Assembly: GCA_001970855.1 (NCBI GenBank)
Contig: LSSN01000328.1
Span: 1-11,433, forward strand
Source: Smittium culicis
Taxonomy: Eukaryota; Kickxellomycota; Harpellomycetes; Harpellales; Legeriomycetaceae
Reading direction: 5' to 3'
Length of the DNA: 11,433 nucleotides
The position numbers and the translations under genes were made by a program. This document shows positions 8,229 through 11,433 of the stretch, in pieces. The notes under the pieces were generated by a model. That model worked only from the letters and a program-made list of their open reading frames with translations. It ran no database searches and was not told the origin of the DNA. How positions within the stretch are numbered: the stretch's first letter is position 1; each line of letters begins with the position of its first letter.

Positions 8229-11097
8229 TTACATTATATAAGGAAGCCACTCTGGTTCAATAATAGACACGTTAGTCATATAAAGCTTTGTTGTTTCGAT
8301 AGCTAATAGCATTGAGATAGTATTATATTTTTTAAATAAATAAAAAGTATTAAAAGTGATTAAATTTTTATATATTTAGATAGCTTAGCTTACCTTGTGT
8401 GTAAATTACAAGCTTGGGTGTAAATTTAAACAAGCAAGAGTTTGGGTGAATAAACATGATCTAAAAGATATAATATAATGTTAGTTTTGCTATAATAAAC
8501 AGCTAAGAGTTATAAATAATACAATAAGGTTAAAAACGGCCTGATACCTGATTAGTTGATATGTTTCTATAGTTTATTCCGTCTTTTTCTAATTCACAAA
8601 TGTTATTATAAAACCCTCGCACCAAGCACTTTCTAATTAGTGTTGATTTTAAGTTTAGCATCGAACTATTGATATTTACAAGGTTTTTTATAGAGTGATC
8701 AAATCCTATCTCTGATAGCTTTTTGATAGAGTTCTGCAGCAGCTGGTATAATTTTTGTGCTATATTATATGCCTTTTTCAAAACAGCATAATCAAGGTTA
8801 TGCTTTGAGGACCAATGCGATAATGAGCTCTCTGTACTTGAATAATGTGTTTTAACTCCTATATATGCCAAAAACACATTTATCAAGCAAAGATGATCAC
8901 TTTCTTTAGAGGCAAATTTCAATTTTTGGCTATCTGTATCTGCTCCTCGTCTATTGGATTCGGTGAATACGGTACCTGCACTAAGCATGGATGCTACAAT
9001 TATCATCTCGAGACTGATATCTATTTTTGAACTATTAGATACAGTCATATTATTTGAAAAGTCAGATGGCAAAAATCTATTTGGCCCATTGTAGTTGTTG
9101 ATAGTTTCGAGAGAAGATAACAAGCATACTCCTATTGAAGGCTCCAAATTAAATAGGACTATACTGTGTATAATTTGGTACTCTTTTTGAGTTATTTTCT
9201 TTTCCTTCTTACCAAGCTCAATAATACCTAGCGTAGATAAGGACTCTATAGCACTTGTGATTCCTTCCCTGGATGGACCTGGCGGAATGATATCAAACTG
9301 GGTTGAATTCGCGCTGTTACCAATTAAAAGTAAAACAAGCAGTAGTAATCGGGATAGCTTAGAAGGCCCTATTCTATTAATTTCTGGGACATCAAATTCC
9401 GGCATTCCTTCTTTGTACACGGCTAACGGATATAAGCGATAGCATTTTCCTTCGAACCCGCTCCCGAAAGAATCCTTTACGATTGATGATCTAGTGTCAG
9501 CTAAAGATTTAGATATTGGCATAACTTGTAGAACGTCTGTATTTTTTTTATAGTCAAAAGCGATTTCCTAATAAATTAATAAAAATGAGCTTAAAAAAAT
9601 AATAATAATTTTAATCTATAACTTCATACTTTTTTTATGCCAGGATCGATTATATACTTAACACCTTTAATGTATACATTTTCTGCCGATCCAGTCGAAA
9701 GGTAAACTCGGCGAAAATCATTGCTATTTTGCTCTGGCTTATACTTAAGGTCTTCTTCAGAGGAAAAAGAGTGCAAAGGTATTGAAATTAGCTCTAAACC
9801 ATCATAATTTCTATTAATGATAATAGCAAATAGTTTACAGGTGTAGAAGATATGCAAAAAATACTATGAAAGCTACTGATAAATAAAATACCTTTCTGCA
9901 TACGATGATAAGAGATGTGACACTCGCTCAATCTCTTTAAACCCATTTAGAAAAACCAAAATATCTCCTTTTTGCTCGTTCTAAGAATAGAAATTGAAAA
10001 ATTAATATATATAAGATAAAATATGCTAGGCTATTTAAAGAATTCAATATTAAAAACTTTATTATTACAAAGTGTATTTTTCTAGCTGTTAATGCAGCCT
10101 CTTCTAAATAATCTACACACGGCTCTTTCAGATAGTGTATATCTACTATGCTACTCGAGTTTACTAAGTTTATTACAGCATTTATTTTTTTATCTTCTTT
10201 TTTATCATTCACAGTTGGAGTTTTACTATTTCCAAAGTAATTCGAAATCTGTGAAATTGAAGCTTCATTTGAAACACAGAATACAAGTTTTAGGTCGCCT
10301 CTTTTTCGTTGTATTCTGGATTATAATATAGTTAAATGAGTTAATTAAATAAAATTAAATTTTATATATTAAAAAAGATTCAATAATAAAATTTTAATTA
10401 AACTTTACTTTTTCAATATTGATAATAAAATATCGATTTCAGCAGTCCTTATATCAACATCGTCAATTATTAGTACTGAAATGTCTGACAGCAATGGATT
10501 AGTTAAAATTTTAAGGAAAATATAGCTTATACTTTGATATTTTATCCTGGTTTTCCCTGGGACGCAATTTTCTTCGTGTTCGGCTGAAAAGCCTATTAAG
10601 CTCTCGTTGGTTTCATTGTTTTTGTTTTTTGATAACATAGCTAATCTTATTACGTTTGAATTTTTGGCCTATTTTATAAAAAATAATATATAGATATAGA
10701 TATCTTAGAACTTTGTCGCTCCTATAGCTTGAACAAGCTAAAAATACAAAAAACTGTAAAATAAAGGATGTATTTAAATAAATACCGGGACGTAGCATAT
10801 TGATCTAGAAGAATCCGACCATCCATTCTGAAATAGCAGATATGGCAAATCTTTAATAAATTTAAAGCAGGTTGAGTTTTTAAATATTACTGAATAAAAA
10901 TATATTACATAGATAATAAACAGCACTTACAAGTCTCAATTTCGCAATACCGATTTTTTATTATTGAAATTGTGTTTGATTTACTAAGAGCATATAATAT
11001 TTTCGTTTCTACCAAACGAAGAATTATTGTTTAGATAATAAAATAAAATTCGGTTATAGATCATTAACTTACTATTGTGATAAACTATGTTAGACAT
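8229..11097 (-). CDS. DHX35: DHX35-like DEAH/RHA helicase homologue with all catalytic motifs lost (pseudohelicase), ten exons, ~701 residues
   Basis: Exons 5' to 3': 11097-11073, 11008-10931, 10850-10786, 10668-10409, 10315-10069, 9980-9892, 9810-9630, 9567-8548, 8460-8394, 8302-8229. The nine introns are 62-117 bp and phases agree throughout, ending in TAA. Family landmarks: GW at 44-45, TRIKY, NPLL, KKIQRKRGDLKL (142-153; very DHX35-like), VDIHYLKEP..DY, GDILVFLNGFKEIE, KYIIDPG, GKCYRLY (355-361), MPEFDVPEI, the HA2 segment FASKESDHLCLINVF (533-547), OB-fold IHPNS (659-663) and ETTKLYM..EPEWLP near the C-terminus. The catalytic motifs are replaced: Walker A by KNRYCEIET (26-34), TQPRR by YVPAK, DEAH by DDVD (125-128), SAT by CVS (156-158), motif V by STGSAEN (293-299), and motif VI by TRSSIVKD (340-347). 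ATP hydrolysis is therefore not expected. DHX35 proteins are spliceosome-associated, so a scaffold role is my inference. The family's N-terminal extension before the core is almost absent. Confidence 0.85.
10851..10930 (-). other. Second intron of the DHX35-like gene, with two in-frame acceptor choices
   Basis: The donor is a strong GTAAGT at 10930. The first acceptor, TTCAG ending at 10890, gives a 41-bp intron and 13 extra residues. The second, AAAG ending at 10851, gives an 80-bp intron. Both keep frame. I chose the second because it brings the sequence into gap-free register with the DEAH family from the Walker A position to the conserved Gly-Trp, and because 80 bp fits the other intron sizes. 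The first has the better acceptor consensus, so both may be used. Confidence 0.55.
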
Positions 11098-11418
11098 GGA
11101 AGATAGATTCGAATTATGTATTTTAATATGTAGTCAGAATTACGCCTATAAAACGATTTGTACAATTTATGAAACAAAGCTTGATAAATACCAAAGATGA
11201 TTTAATAACATCCAAATAAGCTACAGGTATTAAAGATTCTGAACAAACGAACACTTTCTAACATTTAACCTTATTGGAATGATAAAGTAAGAATCGATGA
11301 TATATTGGCTGAATCGAAAATGGATTTCTTTATTTTATATTTTATTTGTTGAATTAAATGAAGTTTTTTAGTTTTTAGCAACAGCAACCAAATCAATTTA
11401 AATAAATCTTACTAATAA
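11098..11418. other. Upstream region of the DHX35-like gene
   Basis: About 320 bp of AT-rich sequence 5' of the ATG at 11097. An in-frame TGA occurs upstream of that ATG without an intervening Met, so the start is at least locally sensible. A further 5' exon carrying the usual family N-terminus could lie outside the window. I see no other gene here. Confidence 0.5.
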
Positions 11419-11433
11419 ACCCCCCCCCCCCCC
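11419..11433. repeat. Terminal poly-C run at the window edge
   Basis: Fifteen consecutive C residues end the window, in an otherwise strongly AT-rich sequence. There is no repeating telomeric unit. The best reading is a sequencing or assembly artefact (poly-G/C read tail) at a contig end. Confidence 0.6.

Noticed and set aside
8530..9522. A separate protein of ~330 residues starting at ATG 9522
   Set aside because: It is the large eighth exon of the DHX35-like gene. The true exon extends upstream to 9567 in the same frame and ends at a splice donor at 8547, not at the apparent stop.
10092..10331. A plus-strand frame rich in Leu, Tyr and Phe that could look like a membrane protein
   Set aside because: It lies antisense to an exon of the helicase-like gene. 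Its hydrophobicity is a by-product of AT-rich codons read on the opposite strand.
8229..11097. A decayed pseudogene with frameshifts
   Set aside because: Ten exons join with consistent phases and no internal stop, and scaffold residues are preserved. I also checked the other frames around the Walker A and motif VI positions and none restores the motif.
11419..11433. Telomere
   Set aside because: A pure C run without any repeating unit such as CCCTAA, and only 15 bases long.

Overview
The window looks like nuclear DNA of an AT-rich, intron-containing eukaryote, most likely a fungus or fungus-like lineage. Coding sequence is broken by many short spliceosomal introns (about 62-172 bp) with GTAAGT/GTATNN-type donors and mostly TAG/CAG acceptors. 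TAA, TAG and TGA all act as stops. The four genes found are typical nuclear genes: a checkpoint adaptor, a protein kinase, a WD40 protein and a DEAH/RHA spliceosomal-type helicase. I cannot name the organism. A run of 15 C at the extreme right end suggests the window ends at a contig edge.

Layout. (1) Positions 1-1838, minus strand: the 5' part of an ATRIP/Rad26-like gene in six exons, cut off by the left edge. (2) 1839-3219: a divergent intergenic region with an imperfect ~44-bp tandem repeat. (3) 3220-5438, plus strand: a seven-exon CMGC-type protein kinase of 516 residues once spliced. (4) 5439-5849: a short convergent spacer rich in A and T runs. (5) 5850-6872, minus strand: an intronless WDR89-like WD40 protein. 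(6) 6873-8228: a long AT-rich spacer with no gene that I can support. (7) 8229-11097, minus strand: a ten-exon gene of about 701 residues that aligns from end to end with DHX35-type DEAH helicases. (8) 11098-11433: its upstream region and the C run.

The main discovery is gene (7). Splicing it by hand gives one continuous reading frame in which the structural segments of the helicase core, the HA2 domain and the OB fold are recognisable. Every classical ATPase/helicase motif has nevertheless been replaced: Walker A, TQPRR, DEAH, SAT, motif V and motif VI. It therefore looks like a maintained 'pseudohelicase', a DHX35-family scaffold without ATPase activity, rather than a decayed pseudogene.

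The genes do not form an operon. The two conceptual themes are DNA-damage checkpoint (ATRIP) and RNA processing (DHX35-like, possibly the kinase), with no evidence that they are co-regulated. All splice junctions were inferred from reading frame, splice consensus and protein-family alignment from memory. No transcript data or database search was available.
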